From Rhodobium gokarnense (lineage in GTDB: Bacteria > Pseudomonadota > Alphaproteobacteria > Rhizobiales > Rhodobiaceae): a stretch of DNA of 64,000 bases. The notes beneath the pieces are model-generated. The model was not told the DNA's origin, did not search any database, and was given only the letters and a program-made list of their open reading frames with translations. How positions within the stretch are numbered: the stretch's first letter is position 1; the number at the start of each line of letters is the position of its first letter. The stretch covers positions 148,587-212,586 of the forward strand of contig NZ_JAOQNS010000009.1 in the NCBI RefSeq assembly GCF_025961475.1, written 5' to 3'. Of this stretch, positions 32,801-40,136 are shown in pieces. The translations under genes and the position numbers were made by a program.

Positions 32801-33481
32801 ATGCCGAGACCGGAAATCATCTGCCACATGGTCACGTCGCTGGACGGACGGCTGCTGCCGGACCGCTGGCCGGTCTGCCAGGAGAGCCTTTCGAGCCTCT
32901 ACGACAGCGTCGCCGACCGGTTCGGCGCCGACGGCTGGATCGTCGGCCGCAAGACCATGGAGCACTACCTTGCCACCGGACCGTGTTCCACGGTGCCCGA
33001 GGCGCAGCCGCGCGCCGACGTCGTCGCCGACGCTGCGGGCCGCGATATCGGCATCTGCTTCGACCGCCAGGGGCGCCTGCGCCCCGAAACCGGCGAGGTC
33101 GACGGTGACCACCTGGTCCTGGTGCTGTCGGAACGGGTCTCCAAAGAGCACGCGGACGATCTTGCCGCGCGCGGCGTCTCGGTGTTTTTCGCCGGACCCG
33201 ACGGCGACGACATCGCCGGCGTCCTGCCGCGGATCGCGGAGGCCTTCGGCGCCCGGCGCCTGCTCCTGGAAGGCGGCGGACAGCTCAACGGCGCCTTCCT
33301 TGCGGCGGACCTCATCGACGAGACCAGCACGCTGATCCTGCCGGTGATCGACGGCAAGAGCGACGTCCCGGCGATCTACGACAACCACGACGACGCCAGG
33401 GCGCTGCACCTCGATCTCATTTCGGTGAAAGACCTCGACGACGGCACCGTCTGGCTGCGCCACAGCGTCAAGCGCGCCTGA
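32801..33481 (+). CDS. Dihydrofolate reductase/RibD C-terminal family reductase
   Basis: The 226-residue protein has the RibD_C/DHFR-like fold. MPRPEIICHMVTSLDGRLLP opens the family, GWIVGRKTMEHYL follows, and ARRLLLEGGGQLNGAFLAAD contains the GGG nucleotide motif. It probably reduces a pteridine- or flavin-like small molecule with NADPH. Start ATG at 32801; earlier in-frame codons lack homology. It is divergent from the P460 gene and followed 34 bases later by an MFS transporter, so the two may be co-transcribed. Confidence 0.87.
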   Translation: MPRPEIICHMVTSLDGRLLPDRWPVCQESLSSLYDSVADRFGADGWIVGRKTMEHYLATGPCSTVPEAQPRADVVADAAGRDIGICFDRQGRLRPETGEVDGDHLVLVLSERVSKEHADDLAARGVSVFFAGPDGDDIAGVLPRIAEAFGARRLLLEGGGQLNGAFLAADLIDETSTLILPVIDGKSDVPAIYDNHDDARALHLDLISVKDLDDGTVWLRHSVKRA

Positions 33482-33514
33482 CCGGTGCGGCGTTTCCCCA
33501 GCAAGGACCGAGAC

Positions 33515-34885
33515 ATGAATTCTTCCGGCAACGACCGACCCTCGAACGGGCCTCTGGTGGTGGTGGCGCTGGCCACGCTCTTGGCGCTCGTCGTCTTTAC
33601 CGCCCCGCTGACGACGCTGGAGGCGATGACGGCGACCTTCGGCATGTCGTCCGGACTGCAGGCCTGGGTGATGAGCGGCACGCCGCTCGGCGCCGCGGCG
33701 GGGCTGCTCACCGCCGGCGCCCTCGGCGACACGCTCGGCCGCAGGCGCACCTTCATAGGCGGCATCTGGCTGACGGCCGTCGCCTCGGTGGTCGCGGCCC
33801 TTGCGCCGGAAGCGGTGTTCCTCATCGCCGCACGGATCGCCCAGGGTCTCGGCACGGCCGGCGTGATGGCCTGCGGCCTCGGCCTCCTCGGCCAGGTCTA
33901 TAGCGGCGAAGCGCGGCGGCATGCAGCCGGCGTCTGGGCCGCTTCGATTGGCGCCGGCGTTGCCGTCGGTCCGATCCTTGCCTCCCTGACGATGAATTTT
34001 GCCGGCTGGCAGGCCATCCACTGGCTGCTCGCCGCGATCTGCGCTGCGCTCGCCGTCCGGGCCGTGTCGATGTTGCCGGAAAGCCCGCGGGCGGACGAGC
34101 GCGTCGACATCGCCGGCAGCGTCCTTCTGGTGACCGGCCTCGGCGCCCTTTTGGCGGCGCTGATCGAGGTGCGTTTCGGCCTCACCGTTCCGGTCATCGG
34201 CCTCATTGCCGCCGGAGGCATTCTCATCGGGCTCTTCCTCAGGGTGGAGCGCCGCGTCGCCAATCCGATCCTGCGGCTCGACCTCTTCCGGCGGGCCGAC
34301 TTCACCGGCGCGACCATTGCCGCCTTTGCCTCCGGCGCCGGCGTGCTGGCGCTGATGTCGATGGTGCCGACCCTTCTGGAGCGCGGCTACGGGGTCGCCC
34401 CGCTCATTGCCGCTTTCGTGCTTCTGGCGTGGTCCGCCGTGACGATCTTTTCCGCGCTCGGCGCGCGCTATCTGCCCGACACGCTGTCGGCCCGCACGCT
34501 TGCCGTCGTCAGCATTCTCGGCTGTGCGGCGGGCCAGCTCCTGCTCATCCTCGCCGATCGTGGATCGGGCTGGTGGGTGGTGCTGCCGGGGCTCTTCGTT
34601 GCCGGCGTCTCCAACGGCATCCTCAACGCCTCGCTCGGCCATGCCGCCGTCGAGACCGTGCCGGAAGAGCGATCCGCCATGGGCTCGGCCGCCAACAACA
34701 CGGCGCGCTATCTCGGATCGGCGATCGGCATTGCGCTGATTTCCATCCTGATCGCCGGGACGCACGGCAAGGGCCTCTTTGTCGGCTGGCACGAATCCGT
34801 CATCGCCACCTCGGCCCTCGGTGTTCTCGGCGCGCTGGCGATGGTCCGGCTCTCCGGCGCCGAGGCCGACGCCCGGGCGTCCTGA
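33515..34885 (+). CDS. MFS transporter, drug-efflux type
   Basis: The 456-residue membrane protein has about 12-14 spans. It carries the MFS motif A variant GALGDTLGRRRTFIGGIWL between spans 2 and 3, and motif C-like LGLLGQVYSGEARRHAAGVW. NGILNASLGHAAVETVPEER lies near the C-terminus, as in DHA-type multidrug exporters. The start at 33515 has AAGGA upstream. It follows the DHFR-like gene and converges with a LysR gene 48 bases downstream. Substrate is unknown. Confidence 0.87.
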   Translation: MNSSGNDRPSNGPLVVVALATLLALVVFTAPLTTLEAMTATFGMSSGLQAWVMSGTPLGAAAGLLTAGALGDTLGRRRTFIGGIWLTAVASVVAALAPEAVFLIAARIAQGLGTAGVMACGLGLLGQVYSGEARRHAAGVWAASIGAGVAVGPILASLTMNFAGWQAIHWLLAAICAALAVRAVSMLPESPRADERVDIAGSVLLVTGLGALLAALIEVRFGLTVPVIGLIAAGGILIGLFLRVERRVANPILRLDLFRRADFTGATIAAFASGAGVLALMSMVPTLLERGYGVAPLIAAFVLLAWSAVTIFSALGARYLPDTLSARTLAVVSILGCAAGQLLLILADRGSGWWVVLPGLFVAGVSNGILNASLGHAAVETVPEERSAMGSAANNTARYLGSAIGIALISILIAGTHGKGLFVGWHESVIATSALGVLGALAMVRLSGAEADARAS

Positions 34886-34933
34886 CCGCCGCAGGGCGGG
34901 GCGAACAGCCCGGCTTGCCGGCCGCGCCGGCCG

Positions 34934-35851
34934 CTACGCCTGGCCGCGCTTTTCAGCGATGAAGTCGATGAACGCGCGCAATACCGTCGGCATGAAGCGG
35001 CTGGAAAAATAGAGCTTCGGCCCGTCGAACTCCTGCCACCAGTCGGCGAGGACGGGAACGAGCGCGCCGCTTTGCATGTGCGGCTCCAGCCAGTTGCGGA
35101 ATGTATGCACCATGCCGTGCCCGGCGATGGCGAGGTCGATCATCGCCGCTGCGCCGCCCGACGCCATGACGATCCGCGCCGGCGGATCGACGATCAGAAC
35201 CTCGCCGTCGCGCTCGAACTCCCACTCCGAAAGCGCGCCGCTGGCAAAGCGGGCGCGGATGCAGTCGTGGTCCATCAGGTCGCGCGGGTGCCGGGGCGTG
35301 CCCCGCCGTTCCAGATAGCCGGGCGCGGCGGCCAGCGCGGCCCACTGGGTCCGCGGGCCAATCGGCACCGCGATCATATCCTGGGCCAGGTGCTCGTCGT
35401 AGCGAATGCCGGCGTCGCAGCCGACCGCGGTGATGTCGACGAGGCGGTCGTCGACCATGATCTCGGCCTGGACATCGGGATGGCGGGCCAGGAAGCCGTC
35501 GAGCAGCGGCGGCAGGATGTCGACCATCACTGCGCCCGGAACGTTCAACTTGATGCGGCCGCGCACCTGGCCCTTCGAGCTTGCCGCCTCGTCCAGCGCC
35601 GCACGCGCTTCCGACATCACCGGTTCGATGCGCTCGGCGAGGGCCCGTCCGGCCTCGGTGAGCTGGACGCTCCGGGTGGTGCGCGTGAACAGCGGCACGC
35701 CGAGGCCCGCCTCCAGCCGCGACACCGTCTCGCTCACCGTCGACGGCGACAGGTGCAGCCATCGCGCCGCGACGCGAAAGCCGCCGGCACGGCGCACGGC
35801 CAGGAAGACGGCGAGGTCGTCCATCGGGGGAAAGGGGCTATTGTTCGCCAT
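34934..35851 (-). CDS. LysR-family transcriptional regulator, divergent from aldo/keto reductase
   Basis: The 305-residue LysR protein begins MANNSPFPPMDDLAVFLAVR. Its winged helix reads AARWLHLSPSTVSETVSRLE, and the sensor domain begins near residue 95 (RGRIKLNVPGAVMVDILPPL). It is divergent from the aldo/keto reductase gene with an 82-base gap. Its own start codon sits at the centre of a 20-base palindrome, which suggests direct autorepression by blocking translation initiation or elongation at the start. ATG 35851 is chosen because it gives the normal LysR N-terminus. Confidence 0.88.
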   Translation of the reverse strand: MANNSPFPPMDDLAVFLAVRRAGGFRVAARWLHLSPSTVSETVSRLEAGLGVPLFTRTTRSVQLTEAGRALAERIEPVMSEARAALDEAASSKGQVRGRIKLNVPGAVMVDILPPLLDGFLARHPDVQAEIMVDDRLVDITAVGCDAGIRYDEHLAQDMIAVPIGPRTQWAALAAAPGYLERRGTPRHPRDLMDHDCIRARFASGALSEWEFERDGEVLIVDPPARIVMASGGAAAMIDLAIAGHGMVHTFRNWLEPHMQSGALVPVLADWWQEFDGPKLYFSSRFMPTVLRAFIDFIAEKRGQA

Positions 35852-35860
35852 GGCGAACAA
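35841..35860. promoter_or_regulatory. 20-base palindrome TTGTTCGCCATGGCGAACAA over the lysR start codon
   Basis: A perfect inverted repeat whose centre is the ATG of the minus-strand lysR gene. A half-site, GCGAACAAA, recurs at about 35895 towards the aldo/keto reductase gene. It is the likely operator of this divergent pair. Confidence 0.6.
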
Positions 35861-35933
35861 ATTATTCGGCAACAGATCGGTTATCAATGGCAGAGCGAAC
35901 AAACATCTTTGGGGGGAGACAAAAGGAGCCCCC

Positions 35934-36821
35934 ATGACCGAACACACCTCCGCAGCCTCCGCCGGACGCTTTACCCTTGCCGGCACCGACATCACCGTCA
36001 ACCGCATGGGCTATGGCGCCATGCAGCTTGCCGGTCCCCAGGTCTTCGGCGACCCCCGGGATCCCGACGAGGCGCGCGCCGTGCTGCGCGAGGCTGTCGA
36101 TCTCGGCGTCGACCATATCGACACCAGCGACTTCTACGGACCGCACGTGACCAACCGGCTGATCCGCGAGACGCTTCATCCCTATCCGGACAACCTCGTC
36201 ATCGTCACCAAGATCGGGGCACGGCGCGGCGACGACGGTGCCTGGCTGCCGGCCTTCGGGGCGTCGGAGATCGAGCGCGCGGTGGAGGATAACCTGCGCA
36301 ACCTCGGGCTCGACGCCCTCGACGTGGTCAATCTGAGGATCATGTTCGGCATCCACGCGCCGGCCGAAGGATCGATCGCCGAACCGCTCACGGTTCTGGC
36401 GGGTTTGCAGGAAAAGGGCCTCGTCCGCCACATCGGGCTCAGCAACGTGACCGAAACGCAAATCCGTGAGGGCCGCAGCATTTGCGACATCGTCTGCGTC
36501 CAGAACCAGTACAATCTCGTCTTCCGCTCGGATGACGCGCTCATCGAGGCGCTGGCGCGGGACGGCATCGCCTATGTCCCGTTCTTCCCGCTCGGCGGCT
36601 TTTCGCCCCTGCAGACCGACGAGCTCAACGAGGTCGCCCGGGAGATCGGCGAGGCGCCGCAGACCGTGGCGCTTGCCTGGCTGCTGCGGCGCAGCCCCAA
36701 CATCCTGCTCATTCCCGGCACCTCCAGGCGCGCGCATCTGCGCGAGAACATCGCCGCCGCCGGGCTGACCTTGAGCGACGACCAGATGCAGCGGCTGAAC
36801 GCGATTGCCGCGATGCAATAA
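35934..36821 (+). CDS. Aldo/keto reductase
   Basis: The 295-residue NADP-dependent aldo/keto reductase has a TIM-barrel fold. The catalytic Asp and Tyr are in DHIDTSDFYGPHVTNRLI, Lys in LVIVTKIGARR, and the usual His position in the DALDVVNLRIMFG strand appears replaced. SNVTETQIREGRSICDIVCV and LLIPGTSRRAHLRENIAAAG form the cofactor end. The ATG at 35934 has AAAAGGAG six bases upstream. It resembles oxidoreductases of the YdbC type. The divergent LysR gene probably regulates it. Loss of the catalytic His is worth checking, since it affects substrate choice. Confidence 0.88.
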   Translation: MTEHTSAASAGRFTLAGTDITVNRMGYGAMQLAGPQVFGDPRDPDEARAVLREAVDLGVDHIDTSDFYGPHVTNRLIRETLHPYPDNLVIVTKIGARRGDDGAWLPAFGASEIERAVEDNLRNLGLDALDVVNLRIMFGIHAPAEGSIAEPLTVLAGLQEKGLVRHIGLSNVTETQIREGRSICDIVCVQNQYNLVFRSDDALIEALARDGIAYVPFFPLGGFSPLQTDELNEVAREIGEAPQTVALAWLLRRSPNILLIPGTSRRAHLRENIAAAGLTLSDDQMQRLNAIAAMQ

Positions 36822-36833
36822 CGGGGCGCGATG

Positions 36834-36866
36834 AAAAAAAGCGGGCCGCCCCATGAGGGCGACCCG
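36834..36866 (-). terminator. Intrinsic terminator for the leftward cytochrome/Rap1a transcript
   Basis: Arms CGGGCCGCCC and GGGCGACCCG, with one mismatch, enclose a 5-base loop. On the minus strand the stem is followed by seven T. It lies 60 bases after the Rap1a-like stop. Confidence 0.75.
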
Positions 36867-36925
36867 TATTAGTGTCCGCCACACGCCGCATGCGGCGGTC
36901 TCGCTTCCTGCCCTGTCCGAGCCCG

Positions 36926-37333
36926 CTATTGTCCGGTGCTGGCCTCTTGCGCCGAACAGGCGAATTTGGCCTTCAGCGTGTCGAGCAGGACGGCACCGGC
37001 CGGCAGATGGCGGCGATCGTAATCCTCGTTGACATAGCGCATGAAGGCCCAGCGGATCTCGTCGGGCAGGTTCAATTCCGGCAGGCAGATGTCGTGGCCC
37101 CGGCCGGTCATGCCGGCCAGTTGCAGGGCGTCGACGAAGCCTGAGATGTACTGTTCGCACTCGGTTTCGGCATAGCTGCCCCAGCGGGCGTCGTTGTCGG
37201 CTTCCATGCAGGGCGCCAGGAGGCCGCCGGCCGAATAGGGCAGGCCGGCCTTGCCGTCGTCCTCGGCCAAGGCCGTGCCGGCGAGGACCGTGCTGGCGGC
37301 AGCGGCCAGGATCAGGGTTCGAATGGGGACCAT
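36926..37333 (-). CDS. Exported Rap1a/Tai-like small protein
   Basis: The 135-residue protein has a signal peptide (IRTLILAAAASTVLAGTALA). The domain that follows has a paired-cysteine pattern: TECEQYISGFVDALQLAG, HDICLPELNLPDEIRWAFMR and YVNEDYDRRHLPAGAVLL, ending KAKFACSAQEAS. The Rap1a/Tai family was named for immunity proteins of type VI effectors, but similar proteins are common without them. No type VI gene is near. It lies 145 bases downstream of the 12-heme cytochrome in the same orientation and may be its periplasmic partner. ATG 37333 has GGAGG upstream. Confidence 0.75.
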   Translation of the reverse strand: MVPIRTLILAAAASTVLAGTALAEDDGKAGLPYSAGGLLAPCMEADNDARWGSYAETECEQYISGFVDALQLAGMTGRGHDICLPELNLPDEIRWAFMRYVNEDYDRRHLPAGAVLLDTLKAKFACSAQEASTGQ

Positions 37334-37477
37334 CGGGATTTCCTCCCTTCCTCGGTTGTCGCCCCGGCGGCGGGGTTCTTGCGCGCCGCATGCGGGACAC
37401 CGGACTGTTAGGCGCCGGGGCATCCTGACCCAGGGGGGTGGGCAGGATGCCCCGGCTGCGGTGCGGCGAGGGCCGTC

Positions 37478-39874
37478 CTACTTGGCGCCTGCCTCCTCGT
37501 CGGCAGCCTTCTTTTCGGCATAGGCCTGCAACGCCGCGTTCATGACCGCTTGATGCTGGTCGTTGTTGACGAAGGTCGGCGAGTTGACCTTCGACCACAG
37601 TTCCTCATTGGTCATATTCTGGTGGCAGCCCATGCACAGGCCGGTGCGCTCCATCTTGTTGCGCATCTCCTGCGGCAGCGGGCCGGTCAGTGGCCAATGC
37701 GAGCCGATCGTCACCAGTTGCTTGCCCTCGCGCGTCACGATCTGCGACAGGTCGTGGTCGAGCTTCGGGATCGGCTGCGACTGCACCTGGGTCTTGGCCG
37801 GGATGATCTCGCCCAGCGCCGTTTCCAGGTCGACGGTGAAGCCCTTGTCGTAGCCCTTCAGGTAGCGACCGTCCTGGATGCCATACCCCAGTGTCTTCGG
37901 GTTGTTGTGGCAGCTCTCGCAGTCGCGGGCCTGGCGTCCGGCGGTGTGCGGCTGCACGGCGGCGTGGTCGAGACCCTTGGTGCCGCCGGCATCCGGCGTC
38001 ATCCAGATCTCGTTGTTGGCCACCGTGTTGCCGTCCTTGTCGATCACCGTGGTGATGACTTGGCAGCCGGGCATCAGCGGGCTGACGCGGCCTTCGCCGT
38101 TGATGCCGAGGATCGGCTCTTCCCAGCGCAGGTAGGAGCGCGTCTCGGAGACCTTGCCGGCCGACTTCAGGCCGTTGGTGCCGAGCTTGTTGTCCTCGGT
38201 CAGGCCGTTTTCCTCACGCGAATTGGCGTTGTGGATCCAGTCGACGTCGGTCTTGCCCTCGGAGTAGTCGACGGTGATATGGCAGCCATAGCACTGGGGC
38301 GCCCAGTCCGCGTGGCAGGCATAGCATTCCATCGATTCCATGTGCTTGCCGACATTCATCATGGCGACCTGGGCCTTCAGGTTTTTCCAGGTGTTGTCGG
38401 TGGCGATCTGTTTCAGCACCGGGATCTCGAAGTCGAGGCCCGACGCGGAGTGCAGGATCACCTTCTTGCCGCTCTTGACGACGTTGCCGAACGGGTTGCC
38501 GCGGGCGGTCAGGAGATAGCCGTCCTCCGGCTCGTAGACCGTGGCGTTGTACATGAAGTCCGGCAGGTCTTCGGTCAGGCCGCGACCCGTGTCGCCGACA
38601 TCCTTGTTATGCTCCTCGCCATAGCCGACGGGCAGCTCCCAGGGATATTTCGACACCGTGCCGTGGCAGTCCTCGCACTCGATCTCGACCTGGGCGAGGG
38701 TCGTGCCCGGCAAATTGCCGTCGCCATGCATGTCGATCGAGGTATGGCAGTCCTGGCACAGGAGCCCACCCTTCGGGTTGCCCGGCCGGCTTTCGATCTG
38801 GTGGTGCAGGTCGTCCTTGATGAACAGGTAGTTCTTGGTGTGCAGCTTCGGCTGCTTGCCGCCCTTGGCGTCATAGGGAGAGCCGTAGGGGAACTCCATG
38901 ATGCCCTGGTAGCTGACGCCGATGCGCTTGCCGCGGTTGTGGCACGAGTTGCAGCTTTCCGACGGGATGCCGGAATATTCCACATCGGCGTGCTTGACCT
39001 TGGTCTTGCGGGTCGCCTGCATCTTGTGGATCAAAAGCTTGCCCGGCTGGTCCTTGGCGATTGTCGGATCCTTGCCCTCGTAAAAACCCTCGTTGGAATA
39101 GGGCACGTGGCAGGACGAGCAGCCGGAGCCGCGGAAATCGCCGCGCTTCTCGCGGCCGGTAACGCCCACATGGCAGCGCTGGCACTGCTGGCGCGAATAG
39201 GTGATGCCGGCCATTTCCGGATGCTTGGAGATGGCGTCGACGTCGACATCCGGCACCTGCTCGACCGCGCTCGGCATCTGGTCCGGGTGGTCGGTGGCGA
39301 ACTTGGTCATATACGCCTTGTAGACGTCGGTGCCGACCGCGGGGGTCGATCCGTCCTCGTCCTTCAGGTTGTAGTTGGCCCAGACCACCTTGTGGTCCTT
39401 CTGCACAGACCAGGACCACAGGTTGCCCTGCAGCTTGCCGGCCTCGGTGTTCATCAGGGCCTTGGAGAGGCGCTCCGAATAATCGCCGTGGCACTGGCCG
39501 CAGGCGCGCTCCGAGGCACCCCACAGCGCCCCCGGATCGGGATAGAACATGTGCGGGCCGCCGGCTTCCGTGAGCTCGGCCGGGGCGCCGGTGTGGGCGG
39601 CTTTCTTGGTGGTCGCCGCCGGGTCGCCGCCATGGCAGACGACGCAGCCGCCCGGATCGCCATAGTCGACGCCGGTCGCCTCGATGGTCTCCATCATGTC
39701 GCCCTCGGAGAACCTCTCGATGCCCTCATGGCAGGACAGGCAGCCCTTTTCCTTGGCGAGTTCGGTCGAGACCGTCTCGAATTTCGGCTTTTCAGCCGGT
39801 TTCTCGTCGGCGGCAAGGGCGGGCCCCGCCATCATCGCCGTCAAGACACCCAGAAGCGCAAGTTTGCGTATCAC
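37478..39874 (-). CDS. Dodecaheme c-type cytochrome, exported
   Basis: The 798-residue periplasmic protein has a signal peptide (LALLGVLTAMMAGPALAADE) and twelve CXXCH heme sites: CLSCH, CVVCH, CGQCH, CQRCH, CSSCH, CNSCH, CQDCH, CEDCH, CYACH, CYGCH, CESCH and CMGCH. This many hemes implies an electron-transfer or reductase function, probably on a sulfur or nitrogen compound. No active-site signature of nitrite, hydroxylamine or tetrathionate enzymes is obvious, so the substrate is open. The start is GTG at 39874 with GGAGGG six bases upstream. An FNR-like box lies about 130 bases upstream. Heme attachment needs the Ccm proteins encoded 2-6 kb away. Confidence 0.88.
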   Translation of the reverse strand: MIRKLALLGVLTAMMAGPALAADEKPAEKPKFETVSTELAKEKGCLSCHEGIERFSEGDMMETIEATGVDYGDPGGCVVCHGGDPAATTKKAAHTGAPAELTEAGGPHMFYPDPGALWGASERACGQCHGDYSERLSKALMNTEAGKLQGNLWSWSVQKDHKVVWANYNLKDEDGSTPAVGTDVYKAYMTKFATDHPDQMPSAVEQVPDVDVDAISKHPEMAGITYSRQQCQRCHVGVTGREKRGDFRGSGCSSCHVPYSNEGFYEGKDPTIAKDQPGKLLIHKMQATRKTKVKHADVEYSGIPSESCNSCHNRGKRIGVSYQGIMEFPYGSPYDAKGGKQPKLHTKNYLFIKDDLHHQIESRPGNPKGGLLCQDCHTSIDMHGDGNLPGTTLAQVEIECEDCHGTVSKYPWELPVGYGEEHNKDVGDTGRGLTEDLPDFMYNATVYEPEDGYLLTARGNPFGNVVKSGKKVILHSASGLDFEIPVLKQIATDNTWKNLKAQVAMMNVGKHMESMECYACHADWAPQCYGCHITVDYSEGKTDVDWIHNANSREENGLTEDNKLGTNGLKSAGKVSETRSYLRWEEPILGINGEGRVSPLMPGCQVITTVIDKDGNTVANNEIWMTPDAGGTKGLDHAAVQPHTAGRQARDCESCHNNPKTLGYGIQDGRYLKGYDKGFTVDLETALGEIIPAKTQVQSQPIPKLDHDLSQIVTREGKQLVTIGSHWPLTGPLPQEMRNKMERTGLCMGCHQNMTNEELWSKVNSPTFVNNDQHQAVMNAALQAYAEKKAADEEAGAK

Positions 39875-40002
39875 TTGTTTCCCTCCATGCCGGATGGACC
39901 TGTTCATGCGCCTGCATATGACCAGCGGCGTGCAAAGAACCGATTCCACAAGGAGAAATGCTAGAGAGGGAACGCGCAAACGACCCTGACGTGGGTCAGG
40001 AA

Positions 40003-40016
40003 TTGACGATTCTCAA
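40003..40016 (-). promoter_or_regulatory. FNR/FixK-like box TTGA-N6-TCAA upstream of the dodecaheme cytochrome
   Basis: On the plus strand TTGACGATTCTCAA, which keeps both TTGA and TCAA half-sites of the FNR/FixK consensus. It is centred about 135 bases before the cytochrome start. A second dyad, CCTGAC-GTGG-GTCAGG (39985-40000), lies between it and the gene. The FNR-type regulator at 45758 is a natural candidate to bind it. Confidence 0.5.
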
Positions 40017-40080
40017 TATGTGAATGGGAGGTCGGCAAGCACGTAGTGCGCGTGGGTCGACTCATTCGCACCAATGACCT

Positions 40081-40110
40081 TTGAGTCTGAAAACTATCAC
40101 GTGATATACG
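40081..40110 (+). promoter_or_regulatory. Candidate promoter with palindrome for the DUF262 gene
   Basis: TTGAGT (40081-40086), 18 bases, TATACG (40105-40110). The 12-base palindrome TATCACGTGATA (40095-40106) sits in the spacer and could be an operator. A strong AGGAGG precedes the ATG at 40137. Confidence 0.45.
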
Positions 40111-40136
40111 CGATCCAATTTCAATAGGAGGATTAA

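Noticed and set aside
36926-37333. Rap1a-like protein as a type VI immunity gene
   Set aside because: No effector, Hcp, VgrG or other type VI component is nearby. The context is respiratory.
37550-39964. An 804-codon plus-strand open frame opposite the multiheme cytochrome
   Set aside because: It is the complement of a cytochrome with twelve regular CXXCH motifs, has biased composition, no domain, and no ribosome site. It is a high-GC shadow.
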